Below, piece by piece: positions 51,967 through 60,338 of a stretch of DNA of 64,000 nt. The notes beneath the pieces were generated by a model. It saw only the letters and a list, made by a program, of their open reading frames with translations, was not told the origin of the DNA and searched no databases. This DNA is from CAKZNE01 sp040222435 (GTDB lineage: Bacteria; Bacteroidota; Bacteroidia; Flavobacteriales; Schleiferiaceae), in assembly GCA_965212245.1 (NCBI GenBank), contig OZ243107.1:3038001-3102000 (forward strand). Direction: 5' to 3'. Position 1 is the stretch's first letter, and the number at the start of each line of letters is the position of its first letter. The position numbers and the translations under genes are program-made.

Positions 51967-52024
51967 GTACTTTGGTTTCGTCATTAGGGTGAAAAAACAT
52001 CATGTTTAACTTAAATCAACACTT

Positions 52025-52366
52025 ATGAAAAAGTTTATGGCCCTTTATCATGCGCCTGCTAAAGCTATTGTGGAAGCTCAAAATGAACAGATGAGCGCGG
52101 CTGAACAGGCCGAAGCCATGAAACCCTGGATGGACTGGCAACAACGTTCTGGTGATGCTATTGTAGATATGGGCGCACCCCTGGCCGGAGGAGAAAGCAT
52201 CAATGCTGAGAATCAATGGGACCAGAGCTCTAAAGGTGTGTGCGGATACTCTATAGTGCAAGCGGCAGATAAAGATACCGCCAAAGCCCTGTTCCGGAAT
52301 CATGTTCACCTGGGCTGGGTTCCCGGGGCTTCTGTAGAAGTACACGAAGTGGTAGAAATGTATTGA
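52025..52366 (+). CDS. YCII-related (DGPF-type) protein, first copy
   Basis: This 113-residue alpha/beta protein (MKKFMALYHAPAKAI, WQQRSGDAIVDMGAPLAGG, GYSIVQAADKDTAKALF) has the ferredoxin-like fold of YCII. Members near ECF sigma genes are usually called DGPF proteins and are of unknown function. It is followed by a second YCII gene and an ECF42-type sigma gene on the same strand, the standard layout of that system. Confidence 0.83.
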   Translation: MKKFMALYHAPAKAIVEAQNEQMSAAEQAEAMKPWMDWQQRSGDAIVDMGAPLAGGESINAENQWDQSSKGVCGYSIVQAADKDTAKALFRNHVHLGWVPGASVEVHEVVEMY

Positions 52367-52424
52367 TGTTTTCTGACCATTTAAAATCACTTTTATTTAA
52401 TTTCAACTTTTAAAAAACAAAACC

Positions 52425-52772
52425 ATGAAAGAGTTTATGTTAATTTTTTTAGGCCCCAGTTATGAAGACCTCAACCTGTCTCCTGAAGAGATACAGGGGC
52501 AAATGGGCCGCTGGTTTGGCTGGCAGGAGAAAATGGCCAAAGCCGGGCAATTGGTAAATGGCAATGCCCTTACCAATACTATTAAAAAGCTGGATGGACG
52601 TGATAGTGCTGCAACCGATCTTAGCTCGTCAGAATTGAAAGAAATAGTGGGCGGATACTACCTCGTAAAAGCCAAAAACTTTGATGAAGCGGTGGAAATA
52701 GCCCGGGATTATCCGGATTTTGAACACCAGGGCTCCGTAGAAATCCGTGAGGTCATGGTATTTGACCAATGA
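52425..52772 (+). CDS. YCII-related (DGPF-type) protein, second copy
   Basis: This 115-residue protein has the same fold as its neighbour, with MKEFMLIFLGPSYED, RWFGWQEKMAKAGQLVNGN, GGYYLVKAKNFDEAVEIARD and a C-terminal strand VEIREVMVF. Its stop overlaps the sigma-factor start by four bases (ATGA), so the two are coupled. Function unknown. Confidence 0.88.
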   Translation: MKEFMLIFLGPSYEDLNLSPEEIQGQMGRWFGWQEKMAKAGQLVNGNALTNTIKKLDGRDSAATDLSSSELKEIVGGYYLVKAKNFDEAVEIARDYPDFEHQGSVEIREVMVFDQ

Positions 52773-54025
52773 TAGAAAATGGAATAGACCATCTTTTCCG
52801 TCATCAGTACGGAAAGATGGTTTCCATACTTACCCAGATTTTTGGGCTGGAACACCTGGAAACCATAGAGGATGCTATTCAGGATACCTTTATAAAAGCT
52901 TTAAAAGCCTGGCGAATTAAAGAACCGGAGAACCCGGAAGCCTGGCTAATGCAGGCGGCTAAAAACCGGGTGCTGGATCTGATCCGGAAACTCTCTGCCG
53001 AGCAAAAGCGCTTACCCTTACTGAATAGAGGCCCTTCTTCCATAGCCATAAATGAACTTTTCCTAAATAGTGAAATAGCAGATAGTCAGCTGCGGATGAT
53101 ATTTACAGCTTGCCACCCGTCTCTCCAAATCGGAGATCAGATTGCCTTTGCTCTTAAAACGATATCCGGATTTAGCACCCATGAAATAGCGGGAGCCTTA
53201 CTTCTGAAGGAAGACACGGTGAAAAAGCGTTTAAGCCGCGCACGTAAAGCCATTCAAAAAGAAGAAGTGAATTTTGCTATACCCCAAGGTGCAGACCTCC
53301 CGCTGCGGCTACGCACGGTATTACGGGTTATTTACCTGATTTTTAATGAGGGTTTTCACTCCGGGCAACAGAACCAGCTTATCCGTGAAGAGCTTTGCGG
53401 TGAAGCGCTGCGCTTGTGCCGGATGTTAATGGACAATTCATTTACCAAAGCACCGGATGTATATGCTTTATTCGCACTTTTTTGCTTTCAGGCCGCACGC
53501 CTGCGCAGTAAAATAAATGAGCAGCATGAAATTATAAGCCTGGAGCTACAGGATCGCTCTATATGGGATAAGGAATTGATAAAGCTGGGGCATAAAGCCA
53601 TGCATCAGGCGGTTGAAACCGATGATTATTCTGTATATCATTATGAAGCCGCTATTGTAGCGGAGCACATTGGGGCTAAAACGTATGCCGACACTAACTG
53701 GCACCGGATTTACCGCTGGTATGTACAGCTTAACCAAATACAGCCATCCACTTTTAACCAGCTGAATATGGCTATGGCACAACTGCAACGGGAGGAACTA
53801 AAAGACTGTTACGCGCTTTTACAAAGTATTGATCCCGCTTCTCTGGAGCAAAGAACTTACCTGTACCACGGACTTTTAGCTGAATATTATCATAAAACCG
53901 GTCATAAAGCGCAGTGCATTCTGCATCTGGATAAAGCTATTTCCCTGGTGCGAAATGAAGCGGAAAAAAAACACCTGCAACTTCGCAGAGAAGCCGTATC
54001 ATATCCAAAAGGCCTTCATTCGTAA
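52769..54025 (+). CDS. ECF42-type RNA polymerase sigma factor with C-terminal helical extension
   Basis: This 418-residue protein is twice the usual ECF size. Region 2 (VSILTQIFGLEHLETIEDAI, QDTFIKALKAW, WLMQAAKNRVLDLIR) and region 4 (GFSTHEIAGALLLKEDTVKK, RLSRARKA) occupy the first 190 residues. The rest is a TPR-like, DUF6596-type extension (NEGFHSGQQNQLIREELCGE). This, with the two YCII genes before it, identifies the ECF42 group, in which the extension replaces an anti-sigma factor as the control element. Confidence 0.92.
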   Translation: MIENGIDHLFRHQYGKMVSILTQIFGLEHLETIEDAIQDTFIKALKAWRIKEPENPEAWLMQAAKNRVLDLIRKLSAEQKRLPLLNRGPSSIAINELFLNSEIADSQLRMIFTACHPSLQIGDQIAFALKTISGFSTHEIAGALLLKEDTVKKRLSRARKAIQKEEVNFAIPQGADLPLRLRTVLRVIYLIFNEGFHSGQQNQLIREELCGEALRLCRMLMDNSFTKAPDVYALFALFCFQAARLRSKINEQHEIISLELQDRSIWDKELIKLGHKAMHQAVETDDYSVYHYEAAIVAEHIGAKTYADTNWHRIYRWYVQLNQIQPSTFNQLNMAMAQLQREELKDCYALLQSIDPASLEQRTYLYHGLLAEYYHKTGHKAQCILHLDKAISLVRNEAEKKHLQLRREAVSYPKGLHS

Positions 54026-54145
54026 ATCCCGGTTTTCTTAAAAACTCTTTTCCAATTACAGTTTACAAATTCATGTTCAATCAAAAATACATACCGTTGG
54101 GGTATATTTTTTTGACTTCATAAAAATGCAGTTTAGGTTTAAGTC

Positions 54146-54173
54146 AACTATCCCATACAGCGATAGTTTTTTA
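54146..54173 (+). terminator. Possible weak terminator between the sigma gene and the oxidoreductase
   Basis: Stem AACTATC (54146-54152) and GATAGTT (54162-54168) with a nine-base loop, followed by T residues. Low GC makes it weak; it could also be a structured leader. Confidence 0.42.
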
Positions 54174-54189
54174 ATCTAACTCAAAAGTT

Positions 54190-55875
54190 ATGAAACAGGA
54201 AATTGCGATGGAAGCCGCACTTCAGCGACTCCCAGACTTATTGGAAAAACTACAGTCCAGGCTTTCTGCTCCGGAAAAGCAAATACAGGTAAGTACCGGT
54301 GATTGGTTGGAACAATTAAAATTTAATAAGCACTGCCAGATTTTTAACAGGCGTTTTAAAGAAAAGCCCTGGATTATAGTGTACTGCCATACTGAAGCTG
54401 ATGTACAGATTACCTATGAACTGGCTATTGATTTTGAATTCCCGGTACGCATAAGGGCCGGAGGTCATGATCATGAAGGAGAATGCACGGGCACCAATAC
54501 CATTTTAATTGATGTATCTAAAATGGATAAGGTACAGATCAATGAGGATGGACTAGCTACCATTGGCCCCGGTAATATTTTTAAAAATCTGACCTCTCAA
54601 TTAGCTGAAAAAGATGTAATGATTGCGCATGGTACATGTGCCACGGTAGGTATTTCCGGCTTTATAATGGGAGGTGGCTGGGGCCCCTGGACCCGTAAGC
54701 ACGGTATGTGCTGCGAATGGTTAACGGGCGCTAATATGATTTTAGGCAATGGTGAAAAAGCCGTTATTGATGCTAAAGGTGATGAAGTACCCGATTTATT
54801 ATGGGCCCTTCGAGGAGGAGGAGCTATGAGTTACGGTCTGGTAACCGAGTTCCGGATTCAAACCTTTCCACTTCCCAAAACGCTTATTCGCTTTAGCCTG
54901 GAGTGGAATAGTTATAAGCCGCTTTTTATGGACCATCCGGGTTCCGATTATCCCACCATTCAGGTTTTAAAAGCCTGGGAAAATGTGATTACTTCACCTG
55001 ATACTTCACAATTGATTGGTACCAACCTGCAGATTAACGCTAAGCCCGCTGGTGATGAACCCTTTGATGCCAATACGGTAAGCCATAATTGTGTGATGTA
55101 TGGCTACTGGGAAGGGGAACAGGATGAATTGGAAGTTTTTGTAAAGAAGTGGTTTAAACCGGTACCCAACTACAAACCCAAGTATAATGATGATCACGGG
55201 GGAACGGGAACGGAAGGAGCTTATGGGGATAAACTAATGAGTAATTGGGCCCGGAACTCACATCATAAAGTGCTGGAAGCCCTGTATGCGCAGGAGGGTA
55301 AAAACTCTGGTTTAAATGAGGAGCATATTCAAATGTTGGCGGAAGGTAAACCCTTGCCTCCGGATTATGATAATCCGGCTCCACATAAAATTACTTCTCG
55401 TTTAGTGGATAAGGAAGGCCTGGGTGAAGGGGGCTATGAAGCTTTACTTAAAAGTCTCACCTCAGACCTGCTTTTTAAGGGCAACCGCAGACGCGGACTA
55501 TTTACCTACGTAACCCTGGGCGCTATTGTGGGTGATTATTATATGAATAATCCTGAAGGGGCTGATAGTTCATTCCCCTATAAAGACAAGCTGTATACCA
55601 TTCAGTACCAAACCTGGTGGAATGAAAAATGGTGGCAAAAATGGGCCGGACAGGACAATACGGTATATAACCGCACTAACCGTGCTATGGACTGGATGCA
55701 GGTGGCCCGGGATTTTGATATTCCCAACACTTCAGGAGCTTTTATCAGTTTTAAGGATAGCTCTATACCTACCCGTACTTATTTTGCTCAGAATTATGAT
55801 CGCCTGGTGCAGATCAAAGAAGATTATTCCAAAGACAAGTATAATCACCTCCGTGTCAGAAAGAGTATTATCTAA
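54190..55875 (+). CDS. BBE-type FAD-linked oxidoreductase, bicovalent
   Basis: This 561-residue protein has a PCMH-type FAD domain: RAGGHDHEGECT gives His93, and HGTCATVGISG gives Cys150, the two covalent flavin links of berberine-bridge-like enzymes. IMGGGWGPWTRKHG and DLLWALRGGGAMSYG are also typical. The C-terminal BBE segment (QNYDRLVQIKEDYSKDKYNH) closes it. No export signal is seen. Substrates of this class are sugars, alkaloids or similar alcohols; here unknown. It lies 164 bases after the ECF42 gene and might be a target of that system. Confidence 0.88.
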   Translation: MKQEIAMEAALQRLPDLLEKLQSRLSAPEKQIQVSTGDWLEQLKFNKHCQIFNRRFKEKPWIIVYCHTEADVQITYELAIDFEFPVRIRAGGHDHEGECTGTNTILIDVSKMDKVQINEDGLATIGPGNIFKNLTSQLAEKDVMIAHGTCATVGISGFIMGGGWGPWTRKHGMCCEWLTGANMILGNGEKAVIDAKGDEVPDLLWALRGGGAMSYGLVTEFRIQTFPLPKTLIRFSLEWNSYKPLFMDHPGSDYPTIQVLKAWENVITSPDTSQLIGTNLQINAKPAGDEPFDANTVSHNCVMYGYWEGEQDELEVFVKKWFKPVPNYKPKYNDDHGGTGTEGAYGDKLMSNWARNSHHKVLEALYAQEGKNSGLNEEHIQMLAEGKPLPPDYDNPAPHKITSRLVDKEGLGEGGYEALLKSLTSDLLFKGNRRRGLFTYVTLGAIVGDYYMNNPEGADSSFPYKDKLYTIQYQTWWNEKWWQKWAGQDNTVYNRTNRAMDWMQVARDFDIPNTSGAFISFKDSSIPTRTYFAQNYDRLVQIKEDYSKDKYNHLRVRKSII

Positions 55876-55883
55876 AATGCTAT

Positions 55884-55918
55884 GTAAGCCGGGCCTGTAT
55901 TTCAGGTCCGGCTTTTTG
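55884..55918 (+). terminator. Rho-independent terminator after the FAD oxidoreductase
   Basis: A 12-bp stem with one G-T pair (55886-55897 with 55903-55914) is followed by five T. Confidence 0.85.
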
Positions 55919-55967
55919 TATAACAACGCTCTTACCCATTAAGGACACTGGGAAAGCTGTAAACATT

Positions 55968-55975
55968 TATATTCG
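55968..55975 (+). promoter_or_regulatory. Candidate promoter -7 element of the TPR-PRMT gene
   Basis: TATATTCG is a 7/8 match to TAnnTTTG and lies 25 bases before the TTG start at 56001. Confidence 0.42.
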
Positions 55976-56000
55976 CGATAATACTAAACCTTACTTTACA

Positions 56001-57734
56001 TTGAATCCCATTCTTCAAAAAGCCATTCAATTTCATCAAAGTGGTAACTTTCAACAAGCCGAGCATGAGTACAAAGCTTTGTTAGCTACGGGGCAGACGG
56101 ATCCCATGATATTCAATTACCTGTCAGACGCTATGAACCGCCAGGGCAAACTGCAGGAAACCGTTCAAATGCTTCAAAAAGCTACCGCACAACACCCGGG
56201 CGATGTGTACCTTAAGATCACTTTAGGTCAAACGCTGTTGGGTTTAGGCCAACTTAAGGATGCCCGTAGCCTGGCAGAAACAATGGAACGTGATTACCCG
56301 GAGAAAGGGGAAGTGCATTATTTTACCGGTAACCTTTATATGCAGGAAAACCGTTTGGAGGAAGCATTTACGTCTTTTCAAAAAGCGGTAAAACAGGTAC
56401 CTCAACTGGCTGAAGCACATTATAATATGGGCCTGATAGCCTACCAGAAGGGTGATGGAGAGGCTGCCCGAAAGCATTGGCAGGCCTGCCTTAAGCAACA
56501 ACAAGCTTTTATTCCGGCTTTGCTGAATCTTGGAAACCTGGAAATGGACCTGAACTTTCATGAAAAAGCTCTGCAGCATTTAGATAAAGCTTTGCATTAC
56601 GACCCGAACAACAGCTATGCTCATAAACTGAGTGGAATGGCCAAGCACTACCTGGGTGATAAGGATGCTGCCTTAAGTCACTATAAAAAAGTTTTAGAAA
56701 CGGAGGGTTCCGGAGATGAAATACTCACTTTACTGGGTAATGTAAACCGTGATATGAACCGCATGGAAAATGCGGTGGACTATTATGAAAAGGCTCTGGC
56801 ACTAAACCCACAGAATACCCTGGCCCGTGAAAACCTGGATAAAATAAGCAGCAGCCGTATTGAAGGCTGGCATTTTGATATGTTGGGCGACCTGGCCCGC
56901 AACCAGGGGTACCAGGAGGCTATTGAGCGCGCTGTTAAAGGAGGGGAAACGGTTTTGGATATCGGAACCGGTTCCGGCTTGCTTTCTATGATGTGCGCCA
57001 GGGCAGGAGCCAAAAAAGTGTATACCTGTGAAACTATTCAACTTATTGCGGATACCGCTGCTACGGTAATTTCAGATAATGGCTACAGGGATCAGATCCA
57101 TGTAATCCACAAACAATCCAATAGCCTTAAGGTAGGAGAAGACTTGCCGAAAAAAGCCGATATACTGATTTCCGAAGTTCTGGATTCCGGCTTATTGGGT
57201 GAGGGAGTATTACCCACTGTTAGACATGCCACGGCAAACCTGCTTAAAGAAGGAGGTACCATAGTACCAGCGGGAGCTACCGTTAAAGGCGTGTTAATCC
57301 AATCTGATCACCTCCACTCCATAGCACCTTTAAAGGATATTTCTGGTTTTGACCTGAGCAGCTTTGGTAAATTTCAAACGAAGAATGTGTACCGCAGAGA
57401 AACGCTTAATAACGTGCCCTATAAAGTTTTGAGTGCTGAATTCCGGATCCTGGATATTGATTTTTACCACTTACCTAAAGCAGCCGGTGAAAACAGTCCT
57501 AACCTTCATCAACTGGAAATAGAGATTACTGCAGATGGTGAATTACATGCAGTAGCTTTTTGGTTTGACCTTCACCTGGATGATCAACTGAGTTTATCAT
57601 CGGGTCCGGAGGGCGAAATGATACATTGGGGGCAAGCCGTATACAGCCTTAACCCACCCAAGTCGGTTAAAGCAGGTGACAAGATAAGTCTCACCGCTGC
57701 GCAAAGCGAAATGAAAATAGTGTTTTCCAGTTGA
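56001..57734 (+). CDS. TPR - protein arginine methyltransferase-like fusion protein
   Basis: This 577-residue protein starts at a TTG. Residues 1-270 hold about seven TPR units (AEHEYKALLATGQTDPMIF, AHYNMGLIAYQKGDGEAARK, AVDYYEKALALNPQNTLARE). Residues 285-577 form a SAM methyltransferase of PRMT type: VLDIGTGSGLLSM (SAM loop 319-329), Glu344 after strand 2, the double-E loop ISEVLDSGLLGEGVL (Glu392, Glu401), a beta-barrel, and IHWGQAVYSL (His542, Trp543) at the THW-loop position. This set is typical of eukaryotic PRMT7/PRMT9, and PRMT9 also has TPRs. It probably methylates protein arginine, with the TPR as substrate binder. Unusual in bacteria. Confidence 0.85.
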   Translation: MNPILQKAIQFHQSGNFQQAEHEYKALLATGQTDPMIFNYLSDAMNRQGKLQETVQMLQKATAQHPGDVYLKITLGQTLLGLGQLKDARSLAETMERDYPEKGEVHYFTGNLYMQENRLEEAFTSFQKAVKQVPQLAEAHYNMGLIAYQKGDGEAARKHWQACLKQQQAFIPALLNLGNLEMDLNFHEKALQHLDKALHYDPNNSYAHKLSGMAKHYLGDKDAALSHYKKVLETEGSGDEILTLLGNVNRDMNRMENAVDYYEKALALNPQNTLARENLDKISSSRIEGWHFDMLGDLARNQGYQEAIERAVKGGETVLDIGTGSGLLSMMCARAGAKKVYTCETIQLIADTAATVISDNGYRDQIHVIHKQSNSLKVGEDLPKKADILISEVLDSGLLGEGVLPTVRHATANLLKEGGTIVPAGATVKGVLIQSDHLHSIAPLKDISGFDLSSFGKFQTKNVYRRETLNNVPYKVLSAEFRILDIDFYHLPKAAGENSPNLHQLEIEITADGELHAVAFWFDLHLDDQLSLSSGPEGEMIHWGQAVYSLNPPKSVKAGDKISLTAAQSEMKIVFSS

Positions 57735-57877
57735 TTAAAAACCGGGTATATAAAGTCTGATCAAACCATTTATCCCCAATTGGAAGTATACGCAGGCATT
57801 GTACAATTGAGCACAACTTCAAAATAGCAGAAGCGATGATCCTCATGGCTTATCTGCCTGCTTTAAAGGTTTTCCCC

Positions 57878-59359
57878 TCAGGAGTTTGATGTTTCGGTAC
57901 CGGCCTCGGGGTGTACTGGAATAAACTGCTTATAATGCTCATAGCGAAGAAAAATCTCCTTCACGTAAAGGTAAGGTTCCCGGCCTCGTACAAAGCCGTA
58001 ACGTACTATAGGGTCATTATAGAATTCAGGGCTGGAGAGTTTAAGAATGTAGTCTTCCACATTATCGTCCCATAGTAAAGGGTCTTCTCCATTAGCTTCA
58101 GCCAGGCGTTGAGCGTCCAGTACATGGCCCAGCCCACAATTAAAAGAAGCCATAATGAATTTAATACGCTGAGTGCTGTCGGGGATTTCGGCCCATCTTT
58201 CTGAAAGTTGCTTCATGTATTTAGTACCGGCTTTCAAATTGGCAGAGGGCAGGCTGGTTTGGGTTAAGCCCAGGTCGCTGGCCGTTTCAGGCATAATTTG
58301 CATAAGACCTTCAGCTCCGGCCCATGAAGTAGCCTCAGGGTCAAATCGTGATTCCTGGTAAATTTGCGAACTCAGCAGGCGCCAGTCCCAACCCAGTTCG
58401 TTTGCATTTGCCCGGATCAATTCGTCAAATCGACTGATCTTTCCTCCGTTTTTACTGAAGAAATCACTCTTGATCCTTCGCCTGTACGATTTTTTATTTC
58501 GGAAGTACTTATTGTAAATCACGTTGTACAAACTTTTTCCCCGGGTGTCTTCAATCCATTCGTTAACTGTTTTCAAAAGTTCAGGAGAGTTTTTACGAAC
58601 CGCCCAGGCAATGCGTTGCGAAAAGCTCACCTGAGTTTCAATATCCAGAATAGGATGGAAGGTTTGGTTGATGGATGCAATGTTGTAGTCTGCTATAGTG
58701 TAATCTATTTGGCCATTTACCACCATTTGAATAATCTCTTCGGTGGTTACATTGCCAGGAATAGTATCAATATAAATGGGCCCGCCTACTTCACTGGAAA
58801 GGTTTTGCATTCGTTCAAAATAAGAAGAGTTCCAGCGGATATGTACGGTATCACCGATAAGCTCCACCGGATCAGAAACTAAGGCTTTTTCTACCCGGTA
58901 ACTGGGCATCTTCCGCCAGTTCATGGGCTTGCGCTGCACCAGTACCTGGTGGGTCAGGTAATGATGATCCGTAAACTGTACAATCTCCTTACGGCCCTCG
59001 GTAATAGTAAGGCCATGCGCAATAATATCGCCTTCGCCCCGGTTAAGCATATCAAATAATTCATCCAGGTTCTCGGCAACAGTAATCTTTAGCTCCAGCC
59101 CCAGGTCTTCTGCCAGTTGTGAAAGTAATTCAAACTCAAAGCCCATGGGCTCGCCCCGGTACAGGAAATAACTGGTGGAGTTATAAATAGCAATGGCATT
59201 GAGTATACCATCCTCTTTGATCTGGTTCAGATCACGTTGTATCTGTGGTTCTTTGATACTGCCTATCCCGGCTTCTTTATTGGGGTTACTCTCTTCAGGA
59301 TCACAAGCGCTTAGCAGAGAAAAAATAACAAGACACAGGCAAAAAGTACGATATGACAT
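57878..59359 (-). CDS. MltF-type lytic transglycosylase lipoprotein
   Basis: This 493-residue lipoprotein has lipobox LLSAC (Cys19). An amino-acid-binding-like (SBP_bac_3) regulatory domain covers about 50-290 (LYRGEPMGFEFELLSQLAED, GEGDIIAHGLTITEGRKE). The SLT domain follows (about 320-460), with the catalytic Glu in IYQESRFDPEATS, then EGLMQIMPETA and MASFNCGLGHV. It cleaves peptidoglycan at the outer membrane. This is the MltF layout. Confidence 0.92.
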   Translation of the reverse strand: MSYRTFCLCLVIFSLLSACDPEESNPNKEAGIGSIKEPQIQRDLNQIKEDGILNAIAIYNSTSYFLYRGEPMGFEFELLSQLAEDLGLELKITVAENLDELFDMLNRGEGDIIAHGLTITEGRKEIVQFTDHHYLTHQVLVQRKPMNWRKMPSYRVEKALVSDPVELIGDTVHIRWNSSYFERMQNLSSEVGGPIYIDTIPGNVTTEEIIQMVVNGQIDYTIADYNIASINQTFHPILDIETQVSFSQRIAWAVRKNSPELLKTVNEWIEDTRGKSLYNVIYNKYFRNKKSYRRRIKSDFFSKNGGKISRFDELIRANANELGWDWRLLSSQIYQESRFDPEATSWAGAEGLMQIMPETASDLGLTQTSLPSANLKAGTKYMKQLSERWAEIPDSTQRIKFIMASFNCGLGHVLDAQRLAEANGEDPLLWDDNVEDYILKLSSPEFYNDPIVRYGFVRGREPYLYVKEIFLRYEHYKQFIPVHPEAGTETSNS

Positions 59360-59909
59360 GCTTTAAATATACAAATCCATCTGAACAGGAGCTCTATGGA
59401 AAGGATTAACGCCTGGGGAAAGAAAAAGTACAGCGTATATACCAGCTGGTAAAAATACTGTTTATGAGTTTGTTAGCGATGTTTTACCAGGCACCGGGCC
59501 GAGTAAGAGCGCGGTAAAGACGGAGGCTTGAAAATATATTTGCTAAAAAAAACCAAATAAGCTGTTTATTATTAAACTAAAGTTATCTTTGCCGCCATAT
59601 TGTGGTAGGGATTTGGTAAGTTTTAAATTTCCTCCCACGCTTTTGCGGAAGCAACAAACAATTATGTTGTCTTAAATCCGGGAAACATTAGTTAAGTAGT
59701 AGTATTATTTTTAGGACTGTCTTTCACTCTTTTTTAGTAGTATTAGTTTCTTCTCCTTTTCCTTTTTCATTTAGATAATATCATTGGCCGGTATGACTGT
59801 AATGGTTGCTATATACATGGGTTTTGTGAGTTTCGGGAAGCATTAAACAATTTTTATGAATTTTTTTAAGAAGATTAAAGACAAGTTTGTCACACAAAAA
59901 ATCAGTACT
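59360..59909 (+). promoter_or_regulatory. Long leader and promoter region of the cold-shock gene
   Basis: Two exact -7 elements are present: TATATTTG (59535-59542) and TATCTTTG (59584-59591), the latter with CTG 19 bases upstream. A start near 59598 would give a leader of about 310 bases, like the structured leaders of cspA mRNAs. Inside it are a direct repeat TAGTAGTATTA (near 59697 and 59736), a T-rich tract, and a 17-codon open frame (59793-59846). No other gene is seen. Confidence 0.5.
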
Positions 59910-60101
59910 ATGAAAACAGGAACGGTTAAATTTTTCAACAACACTAAAGGTTTTGGATTTATTGCATCTAACGACTCCAATGAAGAAATATTTGTTCACC
60001 AGAGTGGGTTAATTGACGATATCAGAGAGAATGATGAAGTTGTTTTTGAAACTACCCAAGGTAAGAAAGGCTTAAACGCTATCAACGTGAAACTGGCTTA
60101 A
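59910..60101 (+). CDS. Cold-shock domain protein (CspA family)
   Basis: The protein is 63 residues from the ATG at 59910, the usual size. It starts MKTGTVKFFNNTKGFGFI with RNP1 (KGFGFI) and RNP2 (EIFVHQSG), the RNA-binding motifs of the fold. An upstream ATG at 59856 would add 18 residues (MNFFKKIKDKFV and on) not typical of the family. It acts as an RNA chaperone. A perfect UUCG-type terminator follows. Confidence 0.93.
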   Translation: MKTGTVKFFNNTKGFGFIASNDSNEEIFVHQSGLIDDIRENDEVVFETTQGKKGLNAINVKLA

Positions 60102-60120
60102 AAAGCTTTTTCATATAAGA

Positions 60121-60151
60121 TTAAAAGCCATCTTCGGATGGCTTTTTTTTT
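60121..60151 (+). terminator. Rho-independent terminator of the cold-shock gene
   Basis: A ten-bp perfect stem (60123-60132 with 60137-60146) capped by the stable tetraloop TTCG is followed by T residues. Confidence 0.92.
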
Positions 60152-60338
60152 GAAATGAATGTAAGTAAGAGAAGATACCTGAACGTAAGAAGAGATAACA
60201 TTACCCCCGCTTTACTTACTACTTATCCAATTAATACACCGGCAGTAACCAGGCTTTGCCACGCTTTAGGTAACCATAAGGCTAAGCATAGCGAAAGCTA
60301 CGCCTGCCATACCGGGCATCGGTAATGAAAGAGACCGT

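Noticed and set aside
51811..51984. 58-residue N-terminal extension of the alpha/beta hydrolase
   Set aside because: It overlaps a palindromic element and has no hydrolase features; the fold starts properly at 51810.
56244..57041. Minus-strand open frames opposite the TPR-PRMT gene
   Set aside because: They have no start context or recognisable domain and mirror strong coding on the plus strand.
59856..59909. 18-residue N-terminal extension of the cold-shock protein
   Set aside because: Cold-shock proteins of this group are about 63 residues and begin near MKTGTVKFFN; the extension was left as leader, though it cannot be excluded.
60240..60330. Possible structured RNA or tRNA after the cold-shock gene
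   Set aside because: A GAAA-capped TAGC/GCTA hairpin and repeated GTAACC are present, but no tRNA T-loop (GTTCGA) or other known RNA signature; support is too weak.
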